NCBI RefSeq assembly: GCF_039908635.1
Contig: NZ_CP150918.1
Span: forward strand, 4,108,001 to 4,172,000
Length of the DNA: 64,000 nucleotides
Source: Pseudomonas purpurea
GTDB lineage: Bacteria; Pseudomonadota; Gammaproteobacteria; Pseudomonadales; Pseudomonadaceae
Direction: 5' to 3'
Part shown: positions 1-7,316 of the stretch, piece after piece
How positions within the stretch are numbered: the stretch's first letter is position 1
Layout: each line of letters starts with the position of its first letter
Position numbers and translations under genes: made by a program
The notes under the pieces: model-generated
Told to the model about the DNA's origin: nothing
Databases searched by the model: none
The model's input: the letters and a program-made list of their open reading frames with translations, nothing else

Positions 1-403
1 CAATCCGTCGCGCCCGGCAAATCTGGATCACGCTCGACAGCGCCGGCAACTGTAACCAGGCACACACCGCCGCAGACGCCGGTTGCAACCGCGCCGAAAT
101 CACCTCGGTCGACGGCACCCGCCCCTGGGCACTGACCATCGCGTGAAAGTGGCTACGCTGCATCAGGTTGTAAGCCAAACGTGGCGGTGAGACGAACCAG
201 CCGCGCCGCTCCTCGCGATAAATCTGCCCCTGGGCCTCGAGCTGCAACAACGCCTCGCGCACCGTGATCCGGGTGGTGTCGAACAGCTCACTGAGCTTGC
301 GCTCGGCCGGCAGCTTGCTGCCAGGTGCCAACAAGCCATGGTCGATCTGCTCTTGCAGGACCTGGCCGATGGCTGTCACCGCCTTGATTGCCTCATCGCG
401 CAT
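1..403 (-). CDS. GntR-family transcriptional regulator (UTRA type), 3' part outside window
   Basis: The first 134 codons of a GntR/HutC-type repressor are present; the rest runs off the left edge. The N-terminal winged helix (about residues 10-75) shows the family pattern: LPAERKLSELF, then TTRITVREALLQLEAQGQIY for the recognition helix and a GWFVSPPR wing. The start of a UTRA ligand-binding domain follows (FHAMVSAQGRVPSTEV). The gene diverges from the import operon beginning at 752, so it probably controls that operon in response to the imported compound or a product of it. DasR-like half sites in the intergenic region support this. The ligand cannot be read from the sequence. Confidence 0.85.
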   Translation of the reverse strand, partial: MRDEAIKAVTAIGQVLQEQIDHGLLAPGSKLPAERKLSELFDTTRITVREALLQLEAQGQIYREERRGWFVSPPRLAYNLMQRSHFHAMVSAQGRVPSTEVISARLQPASAAVCAWLQLPALSSVIQICRARRI

Positions 404-751
404 CAACGTTACCTATCTGGACTAGACCAGCACTGTTTCGGGGCAGGACTGCGCCAAAAAAAGCGTCCTGAGACATAGGGAAAGCCTAGGCAATCCATAT
501 GACTGATCCGTGACAACACCACCGAAGGGCTGAGGCATAACGCTGCAAATAGGCGGCCAAGTCCCCGCAAAACGGGCGTTTGGTCTTGGTCTACGCTTAC
601 CTCGCAGCCCCTGTTCCCGAGCGAAAAAATTGCGTGCGCCGCTGACACCGACATCAAAGTGTCATCCAGCCCACCTACATTGGCTCAGGTATTGCTGACC
701 TAGACCAACAATCGCAACACGCAGCGTTCAATACGCCCAAAGGAGCTTCGG
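404..751. promoter_or_regulatory. Divergent promoter region with GntR/UTRA-type operator-like sites
   Basis: This is the 348-base gap between the regulator and the import operon; no credible gene was seen. It holds three copies of the half site TAGACCA or its complement. One lies inside CTGGACTAGACCAG at 417-430, a palindrome with one mismatch. The second is TGACCTAGACCA at 696-707. The third is TGGTCTTGGTCTA at 581-593. The HutC/DasR subfamily is known to bind CTGGTCTAGACCAG-like palindromes, so autoregulation and repression of the operon are inferred. Confidence 0.55.
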
Positions 752-1819
752 ATGAAACAGCTTTTCCTGGCATCACTGTTAGGCTCGACCATTGCCATGT
801 GCACCGCAGCCATGGCGGCTGACACCGATTTAAAAACCCTCGAAGCCGCTGCGAAGGCGGAAGGCGCAGTCAATAGTGTCGGCATGCCCGATGACTGGGC
901 GAACTGGAAAGGCACCTGGGAAGACCTGGCCAAGAACTACGGCCTCAAGCACATCGACACCGACATGAGCTCGGCCCAGGAAGTGGCCAAGTTCGCCGCC
1001 GAGAAAGACAACGCCAGTGCCGACATCGGCGACGTGGGTGCCGCATTCGGCCCGATCGCGGTCAAGCAAGGCGTGGTCCAGCCATACAAGCCAAGCACCT
1101 GGGCACAGGTCCCGGACTGGGCCAAGGACAAGGACGGCAACTGGGCGCTGGCCTACACCGGCACCATCGCGTTCATCGTCAACAAAAAGCTGCTGCACGG
1201 CTCCGAAGCCCCGAAATCCTGGGCTGACCTGAAAACCGGCAAGTACAAGGTGTCCATCGGTGACGTCAGCACCGCTGCCCAGGCTGCCAACGGCGTACTG
1301 GCGGCGGCCCTGGCCAACGGCGGCGATGAAAAGAACATTCAACCGGCGCTGCTGATGTTCGCCGAGATCGCCAAGCAAGGTCGCCTGTCGCTGGCCAACC
1401 CGACGATAGCCACCATGGAAAAGGGTGAAGTCGAAGTCGGCGTGGTCTGGGACTTCAACGGTCTGAGCTACCGCAACAAGATGGTCAACAAGGACGATTA
1501 CATCGTGCTGATCCCCTCGGATGGCTCGGTGATTTCCGGCTACACCACCATCATCAACAAATACGCCAAGCACCCGAACGCCGCCAAACTGGCCCGCGAA
1601 TACATCTTCAGCGATGCCGGCCAGACCAACCTGGCACGTGGTAACGCTCGCCCGATCCGCGCCGAACACCTGACCCTGCCGGCGGACGTGCAAGCCAACC
1701 TGTTGCCGAACGAGCAGTACAAAAAGGTCACGCCGATCAAGGACGCGGATGCGTGGGAGAAGACCTCCAAGTCGCTGCCGCAGAAATGGCAGGAAGAAGT
1801 CATCATCAACATGCAGTAA
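752..1819 (+). CDS. ABC transporter periplasmic substrate-binding protein
   Basis: A 355-residue extracytoplasmic binding protein of the iron/polyamine/phosphonate type (PBP2-like fold). It has a clear Sec signal peptide (residues 1-22, cleavage after AMA) and family-typical segments such as LAYTGTIAFIVNKKLL and GVVWDFNGLSYRN. It is the first gene of an operon with an alkaline-phosphatase-fold hydrolase, two permeases, an ATPase and a HAD phosphatase. It should capture the substrate in the periplasm for the two permeases. The substrate is not readable from the sequence; the UTRA regulator and two phosphohydrolases favour an organophosphate or phosphonate. AGGAGC precedes the ATG. Confidence 0.88.
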   Translation: MKQLFLASLLGSTIAMCTAAMAADTDLKTLEAAAKAEGAVNSVGMPDDWANWKGTWEDLAKNYGLKHIDTDMSSAQEVAKFAAEKDNASADIGDVGAAFGPIAVKQGVVQPYKPSTWAQVPDWAKDKDGNWALAYTGTIAFIVNKKLLHGSEAPKSWADLKTGKYKVSIGDVSTAAQAANGVLAAALANGGDEKNIQPALLMFAEIAKQGRLSLANPTIATMEKGEVEVGVVWDFNGLSYRNKMVNKDDYIVLIPSDGSVISGYTTIINKYAKHPNAAKLAREYIFSDAGQTNLARGNARPIRAEHLTLPADVQANLLPNEQYKKVTPIKDADAWEKTSKSLPQKWQEEVIINMQ

Positions 1820-1856
1820 CGCTATAGATCCCCGCCTGGAGATCTGATGGAGATCC

Positions 1857-1948
1857 CTGTGGGAGCGAGCTTGCTCGCGATGACGGACTGACCTTCAACA
1901 GAGATGTTGACCGAACTACCGTTATCACGAGCAAGCTCGCTCCCACAT
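1857..1948. repeat. REPIN (paired inverted REP sequences)
   Basis: Two REP palindromes face each other: GTGGGAGCGAGCTTGCTCGC near 1859-1880 and its inverse ending in CTCGCTCCCACA at 1923-1947. They lie between the binding-protein gene and the hydrolase gene and may shape or partly terminate the transcript there. Confidence 0.85.
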
Positions 1949-2003
1949 TGGACCGAGTTGAATTCAAGCTCTTGTCTTTATGTTTTGCGGAGTTTTTGCC
2001 CCC

Positions 2004-2810
2004 ATGAAGCACAACGTCATCCTGGTGGTGCTCGACGGCCTTAACTACGAGGTCGCCCGCCATGCCATGGGGCACTTGCAGGCCTACGCACAGGCAGGTC
2101 GCGCCGCACTCTACAAACTGGAGTGTGAGTTACCGTCCCTGTCGCGTCCGCTCTATGAATGCATCCTGACCGGCGTCCCGCCGATTGCCAGCGGCATCGT
2201 GCACAACAACGTGTCGCGCCTGTCCAACCAACGCAGCGTGTTCCATTACGCCCGCGATGCCGGGTTGACCACCGCGGCGGCGGCCTATCACTGGGTCAGT
2301 GAGCTGTACAACCGCTCGCCGTTCGTAGCGACGCGCGACCGCCATACCGACAACCCCGAACTGGCGATCCAGCACGCGCATTTTTACTGGTCGGATCACT
2401 ACCCCGACTCGCACCTGTTCGCCGACGCCGAACACCTGCGTCTGCGTCATGCGCCCGACTTTCTGCTGGTGCATCCCATGAACATCGACGACGCCGGGCA
2501 CAAGCACGGCCTCGACACCGCGCAATACCGCAACAGTGCCCGCTCGGCCGATATCATCCTGGCCGACTACCTGCAAGGCTGGCTCGACGCCGGGTATCAG
2601 GTGCTGGTGACCGCCGACCACGGCATGAACAACGACCGTTCCCACAACGGCCTGCTCGCCGAAGAGCGCGAAGTGCCGCTATTCGTCATCGGCGATGCCT
2701 TCAGCTTTAATCCCGACGCCGCCCCCAGACAAACCGAACTCTGCGGCACGGTCTGCGAGTTGCTGGGCGTTGCCCACGACAAACCTGTGTGCCGGGAGTT
2801 GCTCAAGTGA
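2004..2810 (+). CDS. Alkaline phosphatase-superfamily / nucleotide pyrophosphatase-like hydrolase
   Basis: A 268-residue protein of the type I phosphodiesterase/alkaline phosphatase superfamily. Visible metal-site elements are VILVVLDGLN (first Asp), SLSRPLYECILTG (likely Ser nucleophile in the usual Thr/Ser place), NIDDAGHKHG (Asp/His) and TADHGMNND (Asp-His-Gly). It has no signal peptide, so it probably acts in the cytoplasm on the imported molecule. The start at 2004 is preferred over 1980 because GGAG lies 11 bases upstream. Its stop overlaps the GTG of the next gene (GTGA). Substrate unknown; phosphonate hydrolase, phosphodiesterase and phosphomonoesterase are all possible. Confidence 0.82.
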   Translation: MKHNVILVVLDGLNYEVARHAMGHLQAYAQAGRAALYKLECELPSLSRPLYECILTGVPPIASGIVHNNVSRLSNQRSVFHYARDAGLTTAAAAYHWVSELYNRSPFVATRDRHTDNPELAIQHAHFYWSDHYPDSHLFADAEHLRLRHAPDFLLVHPMNIDDAGHKHGLDTAQYRNSARSADIILADYLQGWLDAGYQVLVTADHGMNNDRSHNGLLAEEREVPLFVIGDAFSFNPDAAPRQTELCGTVCELLGVAHDKPVCRELLK

Positions 2811-3652
2811 ACGCCATCACCCGTGGTAAATGGCTCGCGGCGTTGTGCCTGGTGCCCTTCGCGCTCTTCTTCATCGTGTTCCAGATCGCCCCGCTGTGCT
2901 GGGTGCTGATCAACAGCCTGCAATCGGAAGAGTTCGGTTGGGGCCTGGCCAACTTCAGCAAGATCTTCAGCTCGAAGTTCTACCTGCAAGCGATCCAGTA
3001 CAGCCTTGAGATCAGCTTCTGGTCCAGCGTGTTCGGGATCGTCATCGCGATCCTCGGCAGCTACTCGCTGCGCCGGGTCGATTCGAAGCTGCGCAACTTC
3101 GTCAACGCGTTCGCCAACATGACCAGCAACTTCGCCGGCGTGCCCCTGGCCTTCGCGTTCATCATCCTGCTGGGCTTCAACGGCAGCATCACCATCATGC
3201 TCAAACAGGCCGGGATTATTCAGGACTTCAACCTGTATTCGAAAACCGGGCTGATCATCCTCTACACCTACTTCCAGATTCCCCTTGGCGTATTGCTGCT
3301 GTACCCGGCATTCGACGCCCTGCGTGAAGACTGGCGCGAATCGGCCGAACTGCTCGGCGCCAACGGTTGGCAGTTCTGGCGACACATCGGGTTGCCGGTG
3401 CTGACCCCGGCACTGCTTGGCACGTTCGTGATCCTCCTGGCCAATGCCCTTGGCGCCTACGCCACGGTGTATGCCCTGACCACCGGCAACTTCAACGTGC
3501 TGCCGATCCGCATCGCGGCGATGGTTTCGGGCGATATCTCCCTGGACCCGAACATGGCCAGTGCCCTGGCCGTGATACTGGTGGCGTTGATGACCCTGGT
3601 GACCGTCGTCCATCAGTTGCTGTTGAAGAGGAGCTACCATGTCTCGCGCTGA
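2807..3652 (+). CDS. ABC transporter permease, first subunit
   Basis: A 281-residue integral membrane permease with about six hydrophobic segments. The conserved EAA-type cytoplasmic loop (ESAELLGANGWQFWRHIGLP) lies near residues 180-200. The GTG start at 2807 is chosen because CCGGGAG lies just upstream and the GTGA overlap couples it to the hydrolase. Its end overlaps the next permease by 14 bases. With the second permease it forms the channel through which substrate from the binding protein passes. Confidence 0.88.
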   Translation: MNAITRGKWLAALCLVPFALFFIVFQIAPLCWVLINSLQSEEFGWGLANFSKIFSSKFYLQAIQYSLEISFWSSVFGIVIAILGSYSLRRVDSKLRNFVNAFANMTSNFAGVPLAFAFIILLGFNGSITIMLKQAGIIQDFNLYSKTGLIILYTYFQIPLGVLLLYPAFDALREDWRESAELLGANGWQFWRHIGLPVLTPALLGTFVILLANALGAYATVYALTTGNFNVLPIRIAAMVSGDISLDPNMASALAVILVALMTLVTVVHQLLLKRSYHVSR

Positions 3653-4439
3653 ACCCGGCTCCGTCGCCGTTTACCACCGCGTCGTGGTCTACCTGCTGTT
3701 TGCCATCCTGTTACTGCCGCTGGCCGGCACGCTGATCTACTCGATCGCCAGCAATTGGTCGGCCACCATCCTGCCCAGCGGTTTTACCCTCAAGTGGTAC
3801 ATCCAGTTGTGGAGTGACCCGCGTTTTCTCAGTGCCTTCGGCCAGTCGTTGCTGGTGTGCGTGGGTGCGCTGATCCTCTCGGTGGTGCTGATTCTGCCGT
3901 TGCTGTTCGTGGTGCATTACCACTTTCCGAAACTCGATGCGCTGATGAACATCCTCATTCTGCTGCCCTTCGCCGTGCCACCGGTGGTGTCGTCGGTGGG
4001 GCTGTTGCAGCTCTACGGTTCGGGGCCGTTCGCGATGGTCGGCACACCGTGGATCCTGGTCGGTTGCTACTTCACCGTGGCGTTGCCGTTCATGTACCGG
4101 GCGATCACCAACAACCTGCAAGCGATCAACCTGCGCGACCTGATGGACGCCGCCCAACTGCTCGGTGCCAGCACCTGGCAGGCGGCGTTCCTGGTGGTGC
4201 TGCCGAACTTGCGCAAGGGCTTGATGGTGGCGTTGCTGCTGTCGTTCTCCTTCCTGTTCGGTGAGTTCGTGTTCGCCAACATCCTCGTCGGCACGCGCTA
4301 CGAAACCTTGCAGGTGTACCTCAACAACATGCGTAACAGCAGCGGTCACTTCACCAGCGCGCTGGTGATTTCCTATTTCTTCTTTGTGCTGGTTCTGACC
4401 TGGGCGGCCAATATCTTGAACAAGGACAAAAGCCAATGA
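3639..4439 (+). CDS. ABC transporter permease, second subunit
   Basis: A 266-residue permease of the binding-protein-dependent family with about six membrane spans. The EAA loop (MDAAQLLGASTWQAAFLVV) lies near residues 168-188. A strong ribosome site (GAGGAG) sits inside the end of the preceding gene, and the stop overlaps the ATPase start as ATGA. It pairs with the upstream permease as a heterodimeric channel, consistent with an importer of the iron/polyamine/aminoethylphosphonate group. Confidence 0.88.
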   Translation: MSRAEPGSVAVYHRVVVYLLFAILLLPLAGTLIYSIASNWSATILPSGFTLKWYIQLWSDPRFLSAFGQSLLVCVGALILSVVLILPLLFVVHYHFPKLDALMNILILLPFAVPPVVSSVGLLQLYGSGPFAMVGTPWILVGCYFTVALPFMYRAITNNLQAINLRDLMDAAQLLGASTWQAAFLVVLPNLRKGLMVALLLSFSFLFGEFVFANILVGTRYETLQVYLNNMRNSSGHFTSALVISYFFFVLVLTWAANILNKDKSQ

Positions 4440-5440
4440 GCTACGTCAGCGTCCAACACCTGCAAAAAAGCTACTCCCAGGCAGGGCAGGCAGGCACCCC
4501 TGTCTTCAGCGACATCAACTGCGAAATCCACAAAGGCGAGTTCGTCACCCTGCTCGGCCCGTCGGGTTGCGGCAAGTCGACCCTGTTGCGCTGCATTGCC
4601 GGGCTGACGGCGGTAGATGGCGGCAAGATCCTGCTGGAAGGCCAGGACCTCGTGCCGTTGAGCCCGCAAAAACGCGGGATCGGCATGGTGTTCCAGAGCT
4701 ATGCGCTGTTTCCCAACATGACCGTGGAACAGAACGTTGCCTTCGGCCTGCGCATGCAGAAGGTCAACGCCGACGACAGCCACAAACGCGTGCTCGACGT
4801 GTTGCAACTGGTGGAGCTGAACGACTTCGCCTCCCGTTACCCCCATCAATTGTCCGGTGGCCAATGCCAGCGTGTGGCTCTCGCCCGTTCGTTGGTCACC
4901 CGGCCACGCTTGCTGCTGCTCGATGAACCATTGTCGGCACTGGATGCACGGATTCGCAAACACCTGCGCGAACAGATCCGACAGATCCAGCGCGAACTGG
5001 GGTTGACCACGATTTTCGTCACTCACGATCAGGAGGAAGCCCTGACCATGTCTGACCGGATTTTCCTGATGAACCAGGGAAAGATCGTACAGAGTGGCGA
5101 TGCCGAGACGCTCTACACTGCACCCGTGGATGTATTTGCCGCAGGTTTCATCGGCAACTACAACCTGCTCGATGCCGCCAGCGCCAGCAAACTGCTGCAA
5201 CGGCCCATCAACAGCCGCATCGCGATTCGCCCCGAAGCCATCGAATTGAGCGTCCTGGGTGAACCCGATGCACTCATCCGCAGCCATAGCCTGCTGGGCA
5301 ACGTCATCCGTTACAGGGTCGAGGCCCGTGGCGTGGAACTGGTGGTAGACGTATTGAACCGCTCGGCGGCCGACTTGCATGCCGACGGGCAACGCCTGGC
5401 ACTTTCCATCGATCCGACGGCCCTGTGTGAGGTAGCCTGA
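4436..5440 (+). CDS. ABC transporter ATP-binding protein
   Basis: A 334-residue ATPase that powers the importer. All nucleotide-binding motifs are intact: Walker A GPSGCGKST (41-49), Q-loop VFQSYALF (about 85-92), signature LSGGQ (139-143), Walker B LLLLDEP (159-165), D-loop SALD and switch His in VTHDQEE (about 197). A C-terminal TOBE-like regulatory region follows from about residue 240, as in PotA/FbpC/MalK relatives. ATGA overlap with the preceding permease supports translational coupling. Confidence 0.92.
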   Translation: MSYVSVQHLQKSYSQAGQAGTPVFSDINCEIHKGEFVTLLGPSGCGKSTLLRCIAGLTAVDGGKILLEGQDLVPLSPQKRGIGMVFQSYALFPNMTVEQNVAFGLRMQKVNADDSHKRVLDVLQLVELNDFASRYPHQLSGGQCQRVALARSLVTRPRLLLLDEPLSALDARIRKHLREQIRQIQRELGLTTIFVTHDQEEALTMSDRIFLMNQGKIVQSGDAETLYTAPVDVFAAGFIGNYNLLDAASASKLLQRPINSRIAIRPEAIELSVLGEPDALIRSHSLLGNVIRYRVEARGVELVVDVLNRSAADLHADGQRLALSIDPTALCEVA

Positions 5441-5483
5441 TGCTTATGCTGTGCACACCGATGTTAAAGAGAGAGCTGCATTA

Positions 5484-6137
5484 ATGGCCCTGGCAATTTT
5501 TGATCTGGACGAAACCCTGATCCACGGCGACTGCGCCACCCTCTGGAGTGAACAGATGGGCCGCTTGGGCTGGGTCGACCCCGAGTCCTTCATGCGTCGC
5601 AACAACGAACTGATGGACGCCTACAGCCACGGCAAACTGGCCATGGAAGACTTTATGGCCTTCAGCCTGGAACCCTTGATCGGCCGTACACCGGAAGAGG
5701 TCGAACACCTGGTCGGCCCGTGGGTCGAGGACTTCATCGAGCCGATCATCTTCAGCGACGCCACCAGAACCATCGCGGCCCACCGCAAGGCCGGCGACCG
5801 GATTCTGGTGATCTCGGCCTCGGGCACCCACCTGGTCGGCCCGATTGCCGAACGCCTGGGCATCGACGAAATGCTCGGCATCGAACTGGAAGTGGCTCAC
5901 GGGGTGTACAGCGGCAACACCGTCGGCACCCTGACCTACCGCGAAGGCAAGATCACCCGGCTACTGGAGTGGCTGGACGCCGAAGAGGAGAACCTGGAAG
6001 GCGCGAGTTTCTATTCGGACTCACGCAATGACTTGCCGTTACTGCTGAAGGTTGATTTCCCGCACGTGGTGAATCCCGATCCGGTCCTGCTCGAACATGC
6101 TGAAAAAGCAGGCTGGCCAATCCATCACTGGAAATAG
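5484..6137 (+). CDS. HAD-superfamily phosphatase (subfamily IB, phosphoserine-phosphatase-like)
   Basis: A 218-residue HAD hydrolase. Motif I DLDET (nucleophile Asp7, acid/base Asp9) is at the N-terminus, motif II is in VISASGTH, the motif III Lys in REGKIT, and motif IV in SDSRNDLP. The large insertion between motifs I and II matches the IB (SerB-like) cap. The start at 5484 is chosen because GAGAG lies just upstream; an in-frame ATG at 5451 has no ribosome site. It closes the import operon, so it may release phosphate from a product of the imported compound. Its phosphate ester is not known. Confidence 0.85.
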   Translation: MALAIFDLDETLIHGDCATLWSEQMGRLGWVDPESFMRRNNELMDAYSHGKLAMEDFMAFSLEPLIGRTPEEVEHLVGPWVEDFIEPIIFSDATRTIAAHRKAGDRILVISASGTHLVGPIAERLGIDEMLGIELEVAHGVYSGNTVGTLTYREGKITRLLEWLDAEEENLEGASFYSDSRNDLPLLLKVDFPHVVNPDPVLLEHAEKAGWPIHHWK

Positions 6138-6145
6138 GCGAACCT

Positions 6146-6237
6146 GTGACGAGGGAGCTTGCTCCCGCTGGAGCGCAAAGCGCTCCCAAAACCGGCCGCT
6201 ACGCGACCCAGCGGGAGCAAGCTCCCTCGCCACATGA
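6146..6237. repeat. REPIN (GAGGGAGCTTGCTCCC variant)
   Basis: Inverted REP pair between convergent genes: GACGAGGGAGCTTGCTCCCG near 6148-6167 and the inverse CGGGAGCAAGCTCCCTCG near 6211-6229. The inner region also contains GGAGCGCAAAGCGCTCC. It lies where the import operon and the oxidoreductase gene converge and could act as a bidirectional transcript end. Confidence 0.85.
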
Positions 6238-6248
6238 AAGCGCAATCT

Positions 6249-7211
6249 CTAGGCCAGCGTCTCGTCAATCACCAACACCAGTTTGCCCGACACCTGATTG
6301 GTCGCCAGCTCGGCAAACGCAGCCTCGGCATCCTTGATCGGGAATGTCCTGGCCAACTGCGGGCTCAGGCGTCCTTCGGCAAACAGCGGCCAGACGTGCT
6401 GATTCAGATCGCTGAACACATCGGCCTTGAACTGATCGTCACGGCTGCGCAACGTCGAGCCCAGCAACTGAATGCGCTTGGCCAGCACCTGCGCCAAGTC
6501 CAGTTTCGCTTCGCGTCCGCCCATCAGACCGATCAATACCCAACGCCCATCGCGCGCCAGCAGCTTGAGGTTCAGGGTCGAGTAGTTGCCGCCAACCGGG
6601 TCGAGAATCACATCGAAAGGCCCCAGATCCGTCAGGCTTTCCAGGCCATCGGTACGCACCACGCCCCCCTGGGCGCCGAGCGCTTCGCAGTAGGCCAGCC
6701 GATCCGCCGAGCCGACGCTCACCCAGCACGGGTTACCGAACGCCTTGCACAACTGGATCGCTGCAGAACCCACGCCGCTGGCGCCAGCATGCAGTAACAC
6801 TTTTTCACCGGGCTTGAGCGCCGCCAGCTGAAACAGGTTCAGCCACGCCGTGCTGTACACCTCGGGCAAGGCTGCCGCTTCGACCAGTGACAAACCTTCC
6901 GGCACCGGCAACACGTGCCGCCCGTCGACCACCACTTCTTCGGCCATGCCGCCGCCCGCCAGCAAGGCGCAGACGCGATCACCGACCTGCCACGACGAAC
7001 CCGGCCCGACCTCGCTGATCACCCCGGAACATTCAAGCCCCAACACCTGACTGGCGCCGGGAGGTGCAGGGTAAAGCCCTGCCCGCTGTAGTAAGTCGGC
7101 ACGATTGAGGCCAGCCGCCGCCACTCGAATGCGAACTTGCCCTGCATCGCACGCAGGACTCGGCTCTTCAACCCACTCCACATGACCTTCAACGCCTTGC
7201 AATGCCTTCAC
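6249..7211 (-). CDS. NAD(P)H quinone oxidoreductase (PIG3/zinc-free MDR family)
   Basis: A 320-residue medium-chain dehydrogenase/reductase without the catalytic zinc ligands. The GroES-like half carries AAAGLNRADLLQRAG and GDRVCALLAGGG. The Rossmann half shows the nucleotide-binding stretch HAGASGVGSAAIQL near residues 142-155, and DVILDPVGGNY is typical of quinone reductases of the TP53I3/PIG3 type. It is expected to reduce quinones with NADPH in the cytoplasm. It converges with the upstream HAD gene and diverges from the protease gene. Confidence 0.88.
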   Translation of the reverse strand: MKALQGVEGHVEWVEEPSPACDAGQVRIRVAAAGLNRADLLQRAGLYPAPPGASQVLGLECSGVISEVGPGSSWQVGDRVCALLAGGGMAEEVVVDGRHVLPVPEGLSLVEAAALPEVYSTAWLNLFQLAALKPGEKVLLHAGASGVGSAAIQLCKAFGNPCWVSVGSADRLAYCEALGAQGGVVRTDGLESLTDLGPFDVILDPVGGNYSTLNLKLLARDGRWVLIGLMGGREAKLDLAQVLAKRIQLLGSTLRSRDDQFKADVFSDLNQHVWPLFAEGRLSPQLARTFPIKDAEAAFAELATNQVSGKLVLVIDETLA

Positions 7212-7316
7212 AGTGCCTCCATAGTGAGTCTGGACTGAGCCCGTTGCTGTAGCGCCGGGCTTTTTGCATTATGCGACCGGCCCTCGTGGAACCGGCAACT
7301 TCAAAGACGGCCTAAT

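Noticed and set aside
409..657. A short open frame in the divergent regulator/operon promoter region.
   Set aside because: No ribosome site, odd composition, and overlaps operator-like sites; better explained as regulatory DNA.
2597..3640. A 347-codon minus-strand open frame opposite the first permease.
   Set aside because: Low-complexity product with no domain; the plus strand is a coupled operon with good ribosome sites.
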